From: Streptomyces sp. A2-16
GTDB taxonomy: Bacteria > Actinomycetota > Actinomycetes > Streptomycetales > Streptomycetaceae
Direction of reading: 5' to 3'
NCBI RefSeq assembly: GCF_018128905.1
Contig: NZ_CP063808.1
Span: forward strand, 5,394,001-5,458,000
DNA length: 64,000 bases
Shown one piece after another: positions 18,401 to 25,627 of the stretch (its first letter is position 1; the number at the start of each line of letters is the position of its first letter). The notes beneath the pieces were generated by a model. That model did no database searches. It saw only the letters and a program-made list of their open reading frames with translations, and was not told the origin of the DNA. A program made the translations under genes and the position numbers.

Positions 18401-18520
18401 GTGACGGACCTGCTGGAGCGCCCCGTGGACGATCCGTCGAGTCACCGGCAGGTCGAGGAGGGCGTCCGGTTGACGCTACGGCCGTTCCAGATCCTCACGC
18501 TGCGGCTGCGCCGTGCCTGA
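15467..18520 (+). CDS. Alpha-mannosidase, glycoside hydrolase family 38
   Basis: 1017 residues, typical of bacterial GH38 enzymes. Zinc ligands are visible in GHAHIDTAWLWP (His271, His273, Asp275). The catalytic nucleophile is probably Asp385 in WLPDTFGYN, and HQFHDILPGTS supplies a further conserved His/Asp. The C-terminal half is the beta-sandwich region of the family. There is no signal peptide, so it works in the cytoplasm on imported alpha-mannosides, for example from mannans or N-glycans. It follows the importer genes by 24 bp with CGGAGA before the ATG. An overlapping TTG at 15464 is less likely. Confidence 0.93.
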   Translation: MHNDRDLTEQRLARVLNERIRPAVHARSVPLEVEVWSVAGEPVPVGEGLAAPYRPTRVGAWWGPAWSTSWFKVSGTIPADWTGETVEAVLDLGFATHSAGFSAEGLVYRPDGTAVKALNPRNTWLPVTERAAGGEEFVAFVEAAANPVVMHTAPGELSFGPTSVGGRAPWLGDPAADPGEPLYRLRRLDLAVFDRQVHELVQDLEVLHQLMDELSPDSPRRWQILRAVELALDAVDLQDISGSSAAARAALAPALAAPAHASAHRVSAVGHAHIDTAWLWPLRETVRKVARTVSNVTQLMDEHPEFRFVMSQAQQLAWLKEHRPEVYARAQEKAKTGQFLPTGSLWVEPDTNISGGEALVRQFVHGKRFFLEEFGVETEEMWLPDTFGYNAALPQLMKLAGVKWFLTQKISWNTTNKFPHHTFWWEGIDGTRIFSHFPPVDSYNGELSGAEVAHSVRNFQDKAGANHSLIPFGYGDGGGGPTREMLARARRLRDLEGSARVEMEGPADFFRRAHDEYEANGGAPVWAGELYLEFHRGTLTSQLATKQGNRRSEHLLREAELWAATAAVRLGRPYPYEALDRLWKTVLLHQFHDILPGTSIAWVHREAEETYTAVARELEELIGAAQKALAGTPEGLVVFNSAPHTRGGVAALGAGPRAGTVDGPVPPVPDGDGFVLDNGLVRFAVNARGLITSALDHTAGREALAPGAVGNLLQLHQDFPNQWDAWDVDVFYRNSVRDLTDAESVTATGDGVRVVRVFGASRIEQTLTLPAGSRGLVIDTVVDWHEREKFLKAAFPLDVRAAHSTAEIPFGHVERPTHTNTSWDAAKFETCAHRFVHVGEPDWGAALVNDSSYGHDVTRDVRPDGGTTTTVRLSLLRAARFPDPDQDQGTHRLAYALVIGADVLDARREGYRFNLPERVVPGSATVAPLVSVDHEGVIVEAVKLADDLSGDVVVRLYESRGTRAAATLTTGFPLASAVVTDLLERPVDDPSSHRQVEEGVRLTLRPFQILTLRLRRA

Positions 18521-18570
18521 CCCGCTGCCGGGGCTCGCGGTCGCGGCGGTGGCGTCCGGGGCAATGGTGG

Positions 18571-19125
18571 TCACAGGTGAGTCTCCCCCCAGGATTGCAG
18601 CACGTCGACGACGAGATAGCCGTCGATCCGGCGAAGGTGCTCGCTGTCGGGGTCGGGCGGAAGCGCGTGCCCGAGGTCGTCGGCGCGGACCTCGCCGATC
18701 CACTGGTCGTGCTGGTACTCGTGGTTGATGAGCGTGATGAGCAAGTGGGTCGCCACGACGGCGAGTTGCGAAGGAGCTCCGACCCGGCCGGCCCCGATGT
18801 CGCCGATGCGGGCGTGCACGCGCTCGGCGACGGCGGCACGGTAGTCGGTGAGCCGCCGGATCGTGGGCAGGGCTCCGCGGAACTTCTCCGGGTTGGCCGA
18901 GTCCATGAGTCCGTCCAGCTCCGGGTCCGGGCTGGGCTCGGCGGCCGTGAGGTTGCGGACCATGAAGTGGGCGACGTGGGCCTGGTGACCCAGGTGCCAG
19001 CCGATGGCGCTGGAGTTCTCGTGCGGACGCCAGGTCACCTCGTCCGGGGTGAGGTCCTTCCACAGGTCGTCGGTGTAGGCACGGGCACGGTCGTACTCGC
19101 GGAGCAACGCGTCTGTCGGAAGCAT
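18571..19125 (-). CDS. DinB-family metal-dependent protein
   Basis: 184 residues, a four-helix DinB fold. Metal-binding histidines are likely those in IGWHLGHQAHVAHF (around residue 50) and NHEYQHDQWIGE (around residue 145), giving the usual three-His site. Actinobacterial members are often mycothiol-dependent transferases or isomerases. The substrate cannot be read from the sequence. ATG 19125 has GGAGGA upstream. It runs convergently to the alpha-mannosidase and 35 bp downstream of the SGNH hydrolase gene, with which it may be co-transcribed. Confidence 0.8.
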   Translation of the reverse strand: MLPTDALLREYDRARAYTDDLWKDLTPDEVTWRPHENSSAIGWHLGHQAHVAHFMVRNLTAAEPSPDPELDGLMDSANPEKFRGALPTIRRLTDYRAAVAERVHARIGDIGAGRVGAPSQLAVVATHLLITLINHEYQHDQWIGEVRADDLGHALPPDPDSEHLRRIDGYLVVDVLQSWGETHL

Positions 19126-19160
19126 GGGTTCGACTCCTCCGGGGTGAAAGGACGGGCGGA

Positions 19161-19988
19161 TCAGTCGGAATCCGCGCATGGCATCGACGTACGCAGATGA
19201 TCGACGATCGCGTCCGCCACCGCCCGCATACCGGCGGCGTTGGGGTGGAACGCGCCGCCGAGGCCGGAACCGCTCAGGCGTTCGGGGAGGCCGGTGACCC
19301 AGGGCTGGGGCGATCCGAGGGCGTGGTCGCGGCTGCGTGGCCCCATGGCGACGAGTTCGGCACCCGTGCGGGCTGCCGCGCGGGTGAAGACGTCGGCGAC
19401 CTGGGCGCCGAGGCGGCGGAACTCCTCCAGGGTCGGCTCGTCGAAGGGAGTCGCGCGGCCGTGGGCGGTGCGGGTACCGACCACCGTGAGGTAGTCGACC
19501 AGGATCACCCGCGCACCCGTCGCCCTGCCCCGGACCTCGTCCACGACCCCGGCGAGGCCGGACGCCGCCCATTCGACGTCCTCCTCCGACGCCCGCGGCA
19601 CACCGCCCCGGCTCAGCATCGTGCCCAGCGGGCGGGTGAGGCGGCGCGAAGCGAGACGGCCTGCCAGGCCCAGCCGGATCATGCTGCCGATGTACTGGAG
19701 GTCGTTGCCGCCGGCGGTGACCGTCACCAGGTCGGCGTCCGCCGGCAGCCCGTCCACCTGGGGCGGGAACGTGCGGAACATGAGGCGTTGGGGCGTCGAG
19801 GTGATCGTCTCGGTGGTGGCTCCGCCGGCGGTGAGATCCGTGAGCGTGGCACCGAGTCGTTCGGCGAGGAGATGCGGATAGTTCCGGGCGGAGCGGTGCG
19901 CCCTTCGGTCGGCGACCGGCTCGATTCCGGGTCCCGCCGCGTACGAGCTGCCCAGCGCGGCGATGTGCCGGACGCGTCCTGCCGTCAT
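19161..19988 (-). CDS. SGNH/GDSL-family hydrolase
   Basis: 275 residues. Block I is ALGSSYAAGPG with the nucleophile Ser14, block III is TAGGNDLQY, and the catalytic His lies in GAFHPNAAGM near the C-terminus. The fold is that of esterases or lipases with a flexible active site. No signal peptide is evident, so it is probably cytoplasmic. AAGGAGG precedes ATG 19988. The gene is divergent from the secreted S1 protease, sharing a 114-bp promoter region. Confidence 0.88.
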   Translation of the reverse strand: MTAGRVRHIAALGSSYAAGPGIEPVADRRAHRSARNYPHLLAERLGATLTDLTAGGATTETITSTPQRLMFRTFPPQVDGLPADADLVTVTAGGNDLQYIGSMIRLGLAGRLASRRLTRPLGTMLSRGGVPRASEEDVEWAASGLAGVVDEVRGRATGARVILVDYLTVVGTRTAHGRATPFDEPTLEEFRRLGAQVADVFTRAAARTGAELVAMGPRSRDHALGSPQPWVTGLPERLSGSGLGGAFHPNAAGMRAVADAIVDHLRTSMPCADSD

Positions 19989-20102
19989 CGCGGAGTCCTC
20001 CTTGGGTGGTTGACCGGCTCTACCGTCGAAACCAATGCTCCCCTCCTGCTCGTCCTCCTCACCGACCGCACCACCTGCCAAGCAGTCCAGGGGGAGACCG
20101 CC

Positions 20103-20897
20103 ATGCCGATCCGTGCTGCCAGAACCACCCGTCCCACCACACGTACGGCCGCCGTCGTGACCACCGCCGTGCTCGCCGCTGCCGCGCTCTGGTCCACCGC
20201 CGCTCCCGCATCCGCGATCAAGGGTGGCGGTCCGGCCACCACGAAGGCCCGGCCGTACGCCATGCTGATCGAGTTCGAGGGCAGGCAGTTCTGCGGTAGC
20301 ACACTCGTCGCGCCCACGAAGGTGCTCACGGCCGCCCACTGCGTGGAGAGCGCCGGTGATGTGGCCACGCTGACGGTGGTCGGCGGCCGCACCCGGGTGG
20401 ACGGCACCGACGGCACGGAGCGGGCCGTCACCTCGGCTCGGCTGGACTCGCGCTACGGCGGGCCCGGCTCCGCCCACGACGCGGCGGTCCTCACCCTCGA
20501 CCGGCCGATGCCGTACCGGACGATCCCGGTGGCCGGCCCGAAGGACGGCAAGCTGGTGGCCGACGGCCGGACGGCCACCGTGGTCGGCTGGGGGCGCACC
20601 GGCCCCGGCGAGCAGGCCACCAGGCTCAAGCAGGCCAAGCTGGTCCTCTCCCCCGTCGCCGCCTGTCAGCCGTACACCGACCCCGAGACCGACCCCGCCG
20701 CCATGCTGTGCGGTAAGCCCCGCCCCGGTACCACCGACAGCATCTGTCCCGGGGACTCCGGCGGGCCGCTGATCAGCGGCGGCAAGGTCGTGGGAATCGT
20801 GTCGTCGGGCAACAAGTACTGCGACGAGCAGTACCCGGTGTCCGTCTTCGTCCGCGCGGACTCGGTCGCCGCGGACCTGGGCATCCCCACCCGCTGA
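20103..20897 (+). CDS. Secreted S1-family serine protease
   Basis: 264 residues. A Sec signal peptide (basic start, hydrophobic core to about residue 35, cleavage near APASA) precedes the mature N-terminus IKGGGPATT. The catalytic triad is visible: His79 in LTAAHCV, Asp126 in AHDAAVLTLD and Ser219 in PGDSGGP. Six cysteines could form disulfides. It is an extracellular trypsin/chymotrypsin-like endopeptidase. GGGGGAGA precedes the ATG. Confidence 0.93.
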   Translation: MPIRAARTTRPTTRTAAVVTTAVLAAAALWSTAAPASAIKGGGPATTKARPYAMLIEFEGRQFCGSTLVAPTKVLTAAHCVESAGDVATLTVVGGRTRVDGTDGTERAVTSARLDSRYGGPGSAHDAAVLTLDRPMPYRTIPVAGPKDGKLVADGRTATVVGWGRTGPGEQATRLKQAKLVLSPVAACQPYTDPETDPAAMLCGKPRPGTTDSICPGDSGGPLISGGKVVGIVSSGNKYCDEQYPVSVFVRADSVAADLGIPTR

Positions 20898-20909
20898 GGC
20901 GGGCCCCCG

Positions 20910-22904
20910 TCACAGGAGCTCCGGACGCCTCCACTGTTCGCCCAGCACGTGGTGGTCCAGGAAGTTGAGGACCGTCTCGTAGAGGAGGCACAGGTGGTTC
21001 GGGGCTTCGATGCCGTGGGACTCGTCGGGGAAGTACAGGAATCCGGCGGGCACGTGTTGGCGTCGCAGGTCGTGCTGGAGTTCCCGGGACTGGGCCTCGG
21101 GAACCCGGGAGTCCGCGCCGCCGTGCACGATCAGCATCGGGGTGTTCAGCCGCGTCGCGTCGAGGTGGGGTGAGTCGGCGTCGTAGCGCTCGCGGTGGAT
21201 GCGGGGGTCACCGAAGATCTTCCGGAAGTACGCGTGCATGTCGGTGGCGCCCTGGAAGGACTCCAGGTTCCACAGCCCGGCGTGGGAGACGAGCGCCCTG
21301 AACCGGTCGGTGCGCGTCGCCGTCCGGTTGGCGAGGTAGCCGCCGTAGGACCAGCCGGCGAGGGCCGTGCGGGTCGGGTCGAGGTCGGCGCGGGCCAGGG
21401 CAGCGTCGGTGAGCGCGAGGACGTCGTCGTAGGGCCGGCCGCCGTACTCGCCGCGTCCGCGTTCCTGCATGCGCTGCCCGTATCCGGAGGACAGGGCCGG
21501 GTCGGGCAGCAGTACGGCGTAGCCCCGGGCGGCGAACGGCCACGGGTTCCACAGCCAGGGCCAGTCGCTCCAGGATCCCTGGGGTCCGCCGTGGGCCAGG
21601 ACGAGGAGCGGTGCCGGGTGCTCGGCGGCGGCCCCCTCGGGCAGGACGAGCCAGCCGCGCAGTGCGAAGCCGTCGTCCCCGGTGGTGTGCACCTCGGTCA
21701 GTGTGCCGGGCAGGGGGCCGAGGTCGCCCGGCGTCCTGAGGGGGGTGGGGTCCTGGTCGGCCTTGGCCGCGTCCAGCCGGACCGCCTGGGGGGCGCTGTC
21801 GAGGGTGCTGCGCAGCGCGTAGAGGGTCGAGCCGTCGGGCGTCACGCACAGGGAGCTGTAGGCACCGGAGGCGGTCAGTCGGGTGACCGTGCCGTCCGGG
21901 TCCCGGCGGAAGACCGGGCGGTGGCCCTGTTCGTCGCCGGTGAACCACAGCGTGGTGTCCCCGGGCACCGGCGAGCAGATCGCCCGCCCCGGCCAGGGCC
22001 AGTTGTCGAAGTCGGGCAGGAGGTCGGTCTCCTCGCCGGACAGGGGGTCGATGGCGACGAGGGTGACCTGCCACTCGGAGTCGTACGTCTCCTCCTGCTG
22101 ACGTTCGCAGATCAGGCGAGTGCCGTCGGCGGTGAACACCGGGCTGTAGTACAGGTGGCCCGGGCGGGAGAGCGTGACGCGCTGCGCGCCCGTGGTCGCG
22201 TCGGCGATCACCACGGTGTTCGTGTCCGGGGCGGCGCCGGTCGGGGCCCGGGTGTAGGCGACGAGGGATCCGTCCGGCGCGAGCGCCATGTCCCCGGCGC
22301 CTTCGGGGCCTTGGCCGCCCGCGTCGACCGGCGAGGCGTCCCGGCCGAGGACGAAGGTGTGGGGTTCGGCGGGACCGAGCTCCGCACCGCTGTCGACGGT
22401 CACCTCGTACAGGACGGCGTTGACACCGGCGCGGCGACGCCGTCCGAGAAGGCCGGCGTGGGCCCGGGCGTCCGCGGCGCCGGGCAGAAGTGCGGCCGTG
22501 CAGGCGAGTGTGTCGGAGCGGGCGGCGGCGGTGAACGCCGTTGTCCCGCCCGGGTGATGGGCTGTCCACGCGGCCTCGCCGCTGTCGGGGAGCGACCACA
22601 GGGACGGTCCCGGACCTTCGTCGGCCTCGCCGGTCTCACGGTCGGAGAGGAACAGCAGGGTGCCGTCGGCGGCGAACGCGGGGGCGAAGTCGCCCTGTCG
22701 GGAGCCGGGCACTCTGCGAGGATCCCGTTCGCCCGTCGGATCCACCTCCCACAGCTCCGGCACGTACCGGACTCCCTCGTCGTCGAGGGCCTGCACGGAC
22801 AGGATCAGACGTGTGCCGTCGGGCGCGAGGGCCAGACCGGTGCAACGCGGTTGTTCGACGAGGCGCTGGTGGAGGGTACGCGGGTCGTTGACCATGGTGG
22901 TCAT
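20910..22904 (-). CDS. S9-family (prolyl oligopeptidase-like) serine peptidase
   Basis: 664 residues. The first ~390 residues are a beta-propeller-like region (LWEVDPTGERDP, FLSDRETGE, ICSPVPGDTTLWFTGDE). The last ~250 form the alpha/beta-hydrolase domain with nucleophile motif AGWSYGGYLAN, the Asp in LIVHGGADSRVPE and the His in DESHGIE. There is no signal peptide. It should cleave short peptides in the cytoplasm. The start is taken as ATG 22904 (TTMVNDPRTLH), although its ribosome binding site is poor. It begins only 17 bp after the Tpg-like gene on the same strand and could be read through from it. Confidence 0.9.
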   Translation of the reverse strand: MTTMVNDPRTLHQRLVEQPRCTGLALAPDGTRLILSVQALDDEGVRYVPELWEVDPTGERDPRRVPGSRQGDFAPAFAADGTLLFLSDRETGEADEGPGPSLWSLPDSGEAAWTAHHPGGTTAFTAAARSDTLACTAALLPGAADARAHAGLLGRRRRAGVNAVLYEVTVDSGAELGPAEPHTFVLGRDASPVDAGGQGPEGAGDMALAPDGSLVAYTRAPTGAAPDTNTVVIADATTGAQRVTLSRPGHLYYSPVFTADGTRLICERQQEETYDSEWQVTLVAIDPLSGEETDLLPDFDNWPWPGRAICSPVPGDTTLWFTGDEQGHRPVFRRDPDGTVTRLTASGAYSSLCVTPDGSTLYALRSTLDSAPQAVRLDAAKADQDPTPLRTPGDLGPLPGTLTEVHTTGDDGFALRGWLVLPEGAAAEHPAPLLVLAHGGPQGSWSDWPWLWNPWPFAARGYAVLLPDPALSSGYGQRMQERGRGEYGGRPYDDVLALTDAALARADLDPTRTALAGWSYGGYLANRTATRTDRFRALVSHAGLWNLESFQGATDMHAYFRKIFGDPRIHRERYDADSPHLDATRLNTPMLIVHGGADSRVPEAQSRELQHDLRRQHVPAGFLYFPDESHGIEAPNHLCLLYETVLNFLDHHVLGEQWRRPELL

Positions 22905-22921
22905 TGTGCCGAGGTGAGGCC

Positions 22922-23497
22922 TCAGGCCGCGAACCCAATTGCGGTCACGAACTCGTACTCGCCCCACTGACTGCCGAGATCCACCACGACGTCGTTGACC
23001 CACGCCTCGTCGAGCGCGGCGTCGTCGCCCGCGGCCCAGGCCCGCACGATGCGGTCCCAGTGACGGACGTTCAGAGTGCGGTACTCGACGGCCCGTTGGC
23101 GGGGGCGGGGCACCTGGCTCTGGTTGAGCGGGTGGAACTCGACCCGGGTGCCGCGGCCTTCGCGGGTCAGGCGTACGAGCAGATACCGCGCGACGTTCTG
23201 GCGGCGCACCGTGCGGTACGCGCTCTCGATCTTCTCCAGGTTGCGCTTCGAGGGGCTGCGGCGCTCCTCCAGCCAGGCCCTCAGGGTGCGGTCGGTGACC
23301 GTGAGGCCGGCCTCACGGGCGCTCGCGCGGGCGTGCTCGGTGCGGGTGAGGTAGTGCAGCCGGGCCAGCAGGCCACGCCGGGTGGTGATCGGGGTGGCGA
23401 TGAAGGTGGCGAGCGCGTCGAGCTGCCGGGCCACCGCCTCGTGTCCCCTGATGCCCCGAGCCCCGTACTTCCCGAACTCGATGTTTCTCTCCGGCAC
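22922..23497 (-). CDS. Tpg-like (telomere terminal protein-like) HTH protein
   Basis: 191 residues, close to the ~185 of Streptomyces Tpg terminal proteins. The N-terminal half contains a probable helix-turn-helix: AREAGLTVTDRTLRAWLEER (about 80-100). A very basic stretch follows, and a C-terminal region has the helix AWAAGDDAALDEAWVND. Tpg proteins have the same order (HTH, basic segment, short acidic helix) and are covalently linked to telomeric 5' ends. Similarity is in layout rather than strict sequence, so the call is tentative. It follows the Tap-like gene by 83 bp in the tap-tpg order; AAGGAG precedes GTG 23497. Confidence 0.5.
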   Translation of the reverse strand: MPERNIEFGKYGARGIRGHEAVARQLDALATFIATPITTRRGLLARLHYLTRTEHARASAREAGLTVTDRTLRAWLEERRSPSKRNLEKIESAYRTVRRQNVARYLLVRLTREGRGTRVEFHPLNQSQVPRPRQRAVEYRTLNVRHWDRIVRAWAAGDDAALDEAWVNDVVVDLGSQWGEYEFVTAIGFAA

Positions 23498-23580
23498 CCC
23501 GTCTCCTTACGCCCGCCGCTGATGGAAGGATGCTCGCCGACCTGCGGCGCGGATCATCCCGAGGCTACCGTCGTTCGGGC

Positions 23581-25101
23581 TCATCCGTTCGCCGCGTCGG
23601 TGCCGACGCGGTAGGTGTCCTTCACCTTCACCTCGGTGACACCGCGCCCCTCGGCGAACACCGCGCGCCAGTCGCCGGCCACGTGCAGTTCGTCGGTGCC
23701 CATCGCGCGGACGACCGTCAGGCCCTCGTCGTAGGCGCGGTGCGCCTTCCACCACAGGTTCACGAAGGCCTGGGAGCGGATGAGGTGCATCCAGTCGGTG
23801 CGGTACAGCTCCCGGTTGTAGTTCGACTCCCCCATTGTGGAGACGAACTTGCTGTACATGGCCTTCACGTATTCGAGCGTGACCATGTCGTCCTCGGCGA
23901 TGGCCCGGTCCCGGGCGTCCTTGAGGGCGATCCGGAACTTCTCCAGGAGGTTCTCCGTGGCCCCGGAGGTCCAGGACTCGTGGATCTCCGGGGGGTCGCA
24001 CAGGCCGTACCTGGGTCCAGCCAGACGCAGCAGGAGGCGGAGGGTCGGCTCGGTCACCCACAGCGGGCCCGCCTCGTCCCGGCTGCCCAGCGGGTTGGGC
24101 AGGTAGGCGTCGTGGTCCCAGTCGGGCGGGGTGATCAGGTGGACGCCGGCGCGCCGGCGGTCGTGGTCGCCGCCGTCGGAGTGCTCCAGTTGGCCGATCG
24201 GCAGATGTGTCTTGAGCGCGGAGAGGTAGGCGCCGTTGACGTCGAGGGCGGTGACCTCGTGCTCTCCGGGCGGGAGTTCGGGCCTGGTCCACTTGGGGCG
24301 GGCCTCCCAGATCTGGTCCGCGCCGCGCGCGCTCTGCTTGCGCAGGATGTCGGGCAGCCAGGGGTGGGCGACGACGTCGTACCGGCCGCCCTTGCGGGTG
24401 TCGTCGAGGAGTGCCATCGCGTCCGGGATCGCCCGCTTGACCAGTGCGGCGGTCGCCGCCTCCACGTCGCCGGAGTGCTGCTCGAGCGCGGCCGCGACGG
24501 CGGAGCCGATCAGGTCCGGGGTGTCGGCGGGGCGCACCCGGCGTCCCACGGGGACGACCTTCACGCCGTCGCGTGCCGCGGAGCCGCCGGTGGCGGGCCC
24601 GCGGGGCGCTTCTTCAGGAGCGGGCGTCGGCCCCTTCGCGGGTTCGCAGTCCGCGGGGTCCAGGTGCTGGGGGAAGCCCTCGACCTGGTGTCGGGCCGGG
24701 TGCCCGCACAGGACGCAGGGCCGCGGCTCGGCCAGCACGTCGACCTCGTCCAGCCCCGCCTCGTCCGCCGGCCCCGCCTCCTCCTCGCGGCCCGTCATGT
24801 CCTCAACCCCGTGATCGACCTCGGGGTCCGTCACGTCGTCCGCAGTGTCCCCGACCGCGGCCGCCAGCTTCGTCCGTGCCCCGTCGAGGAAGTACGCGTA
24901 CTTCTCGCGCACTTCCCCGCCGGGCTCCCGTCCCGACTCCCAGCCGCCCACCGTCGAGGCGCTGACGTTCAGGACCTTCGCGAGCTGGGCGCGCGAGACG
25001 TTCAGTTCCTCACGGAGGGCGCGCCGCTCCTCGACGGGCGGCAGCGGGACCTCCTGCCTCGCCTCGGCCAGCAGCGCGTCGATCGCGTCGAAGTCGGTCA
25101 T
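23581..25101 (-). CDS. Tap-like (telomere-associated) HTH protein with family B polymerase-like motifs
   Basis: 506 residues. Residues about 28-60 are an XRE helix-turn-helix (SRAQLAKVLNVSASTVGGWE), matching the start of Streptomyces Tap proteins. A likely zinc knuckle follows with Cys129, Cys132, His146 and Cys152. The C-terminal ~230 residues carry three spaced motifs like the palm of protein-primed DNA polymerases: ALDVNGAYLSAL (Asp287; compare DVNSLYP), EYVKAMYSKFV (Lys413, Tyr416; compare K-N-S-x-Y-G) and AMGTDELHV (Asp470; compare the DTDS motif, first Asp replaced by Gly468). Tap recruits Tpg to telomeres; catalytic activity is untested here. It is shorter than Tap (~740). ATGA overlap with the upstream XRE gene. 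Confidence 0.65.
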   Translation of the reverse strand: MTDFDAIDALLAEARQEVPLPPVEERRALREELNVSRAQLAKVLNVSASTVGGWESGREPGGEVREKYAYFLDGARTKLAAAVGDTADDVTDPEVDHGVEDMTGREEEAGPADEAGLDEVDVLAEPRPCVLCGHPARHQVEGFPQHLDPADCEPAKGPTPAPEEAPRGPATGGSAARDGVKVVPVGRRVRPADTPDLIGSAVAAALEQHSGDVEAATAALVKRAIPDAMALLDDTRKGGRYDVVAHPWLPDILRKQSARGADQIWEARPKWTRPELPPGEHEVTALDVNGAYLSALKTHLPIGQLEHSDGGDHDRRRAGVHLITPPDWDHDAYLPNPLGSRDEAGPLWVTEPTLRLLLRLAGPRYGLCDPPEIHESWTSGATENLLEKFRIALKDARDRAIAEDDMVTLEYVKAMYSKFVSTMGESNYNRELYRTDWMHLIRSQAFVNLWWKAHRAYDEGLTVVRAMGTDELHVAGDWRAVFAEGRGVTEVKVKDTYRVGTDAANG

Positions 25102-25403
25102 CGGACTCCCTTGTCCGGGGCGGCCGCAGGGCGTACGACACGGCCCGGGGCGCGGCGCCGCCGCGCGGGCAGGGTCTCGGTCGCCCGGGTGGGGCCGGCC
25201 AGGAGGTCCAGGGGGTCGATGCCGTAGTGGGCGGCGACCGCGTCGCAGTCGGCCAGGCTCCAGACGGCGGTCCCGGACTGACGGCGGCTCACCTGGGCCT
25301 GACTCACGCCGAGCGCGCAGGCCAGTTCCGTCTGTGATTCACCGGTCGCGTACAGGAGGGCGGCCACCGCCGACCGCACCCGCTCGTCGAGCGTCATCCG
25401 CAT
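25098..25403 (-). CDS. Small XRE-family regulator of the Tap/Tpg-like operon
   Basis: 101 residues. The HTH reads GESQTELACALGVSQAQVSRRQ followed by a recognition-helix region SLADCDAVAAHYGID, a lambda-repressor-type fold. The C-terminal tail is basic (ARRRRAPGRVVRP). Its stop codon overlaps the start of the Tap-like gene (ATGA), so it is the first gene of an XRE - Tap-like - Tpg-like operon. An inverted repeat 32 bp before its start codon suggests autoregulation. ATG 25403 is used; ATG 25397 is two codons further in. Confidence 0.8.
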   Translation of the reverse strand: MRMTLDERVRSAVAALLYATGESQTELACALGVSQAQVSRRQSGTAVWSLADCDAVAAHYGIDPLDLLAGPTRATETLPARRRRAPGRVVRPAAAPDKGVR

Positions 25404-25434
25404 GGCGTGGAACCTACCACTCCGTACGCACCGC

Positions 25435-25453
25435 CTATGCGCGACACGCATAG
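25435..25453. promoter_or_regulatory. Operator-like inverted repeat upstream of XRE gene
   Basis: CTATGCG-CGACA-CGCATAG, a perfect 7-bp inverted repeat with a 5-bp spacer, lies 32 bp upstream of the XRE start codon. The position, near the probable transcription start, fits a binding site for the dimeric XRE protein. Inferred from symmetry and position only. Confidence 0.45.
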
Positions 25454-25479
25454 AGGACAGGCGGCGACCTCAATTGATC

Positions 25480-25493
25480 TGTGTACGTACACA
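25480..25493. promoter_or_regulatory. Perfect 14-bp palindrome
   Basis: TGTGTACGTACACA is fully self-complementary. It lies in the 224-bp region between the XRE-Tap-Tpg-like operon and the galactanase gene, and AAGGAGAGG follows it directly. It could serve either gene; the regulator is unknown. Confidence 0.4.
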
Positions 25494-25576
25494 AGGAGAG
25501 GGTGCAGCCAACAACCCTCTCACCAAGCAGTAATGCCTCTGACACACGTATTTACAACGCGGAAACCGCCTCCTAC

Positions 25577-25590
25577 TGTGAGCGTTCCCA
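25577..25590 (+). promoter_or_regulatory. LacI/GalR-type operator-like site upstream of galactanase
   Basis: TGTGAGCGTTCCCA resembles the degenerate palindromes (GNGAGCGCTCNC-like) bound by LacI-family sugar repressors in Streptomyces. It lies 38 bp before the galactanase start codon. The match is partial and no LacI-type gene is in the window. Confidence 0.25.
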
Positions 25591-25627
25591 GAACATCCAC
25601 ATGGTCATGTCAGACAAGGAGGTCGGG

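Noticed and set aside
19118..19140. GGTTCGACTCC, resembling a tRNA T-arm
   Set aside because: No acceptor stem, anticodon arm or D-arm can be folded around it; it is the ribosome binding site region of the DinB gene read on the other strand.
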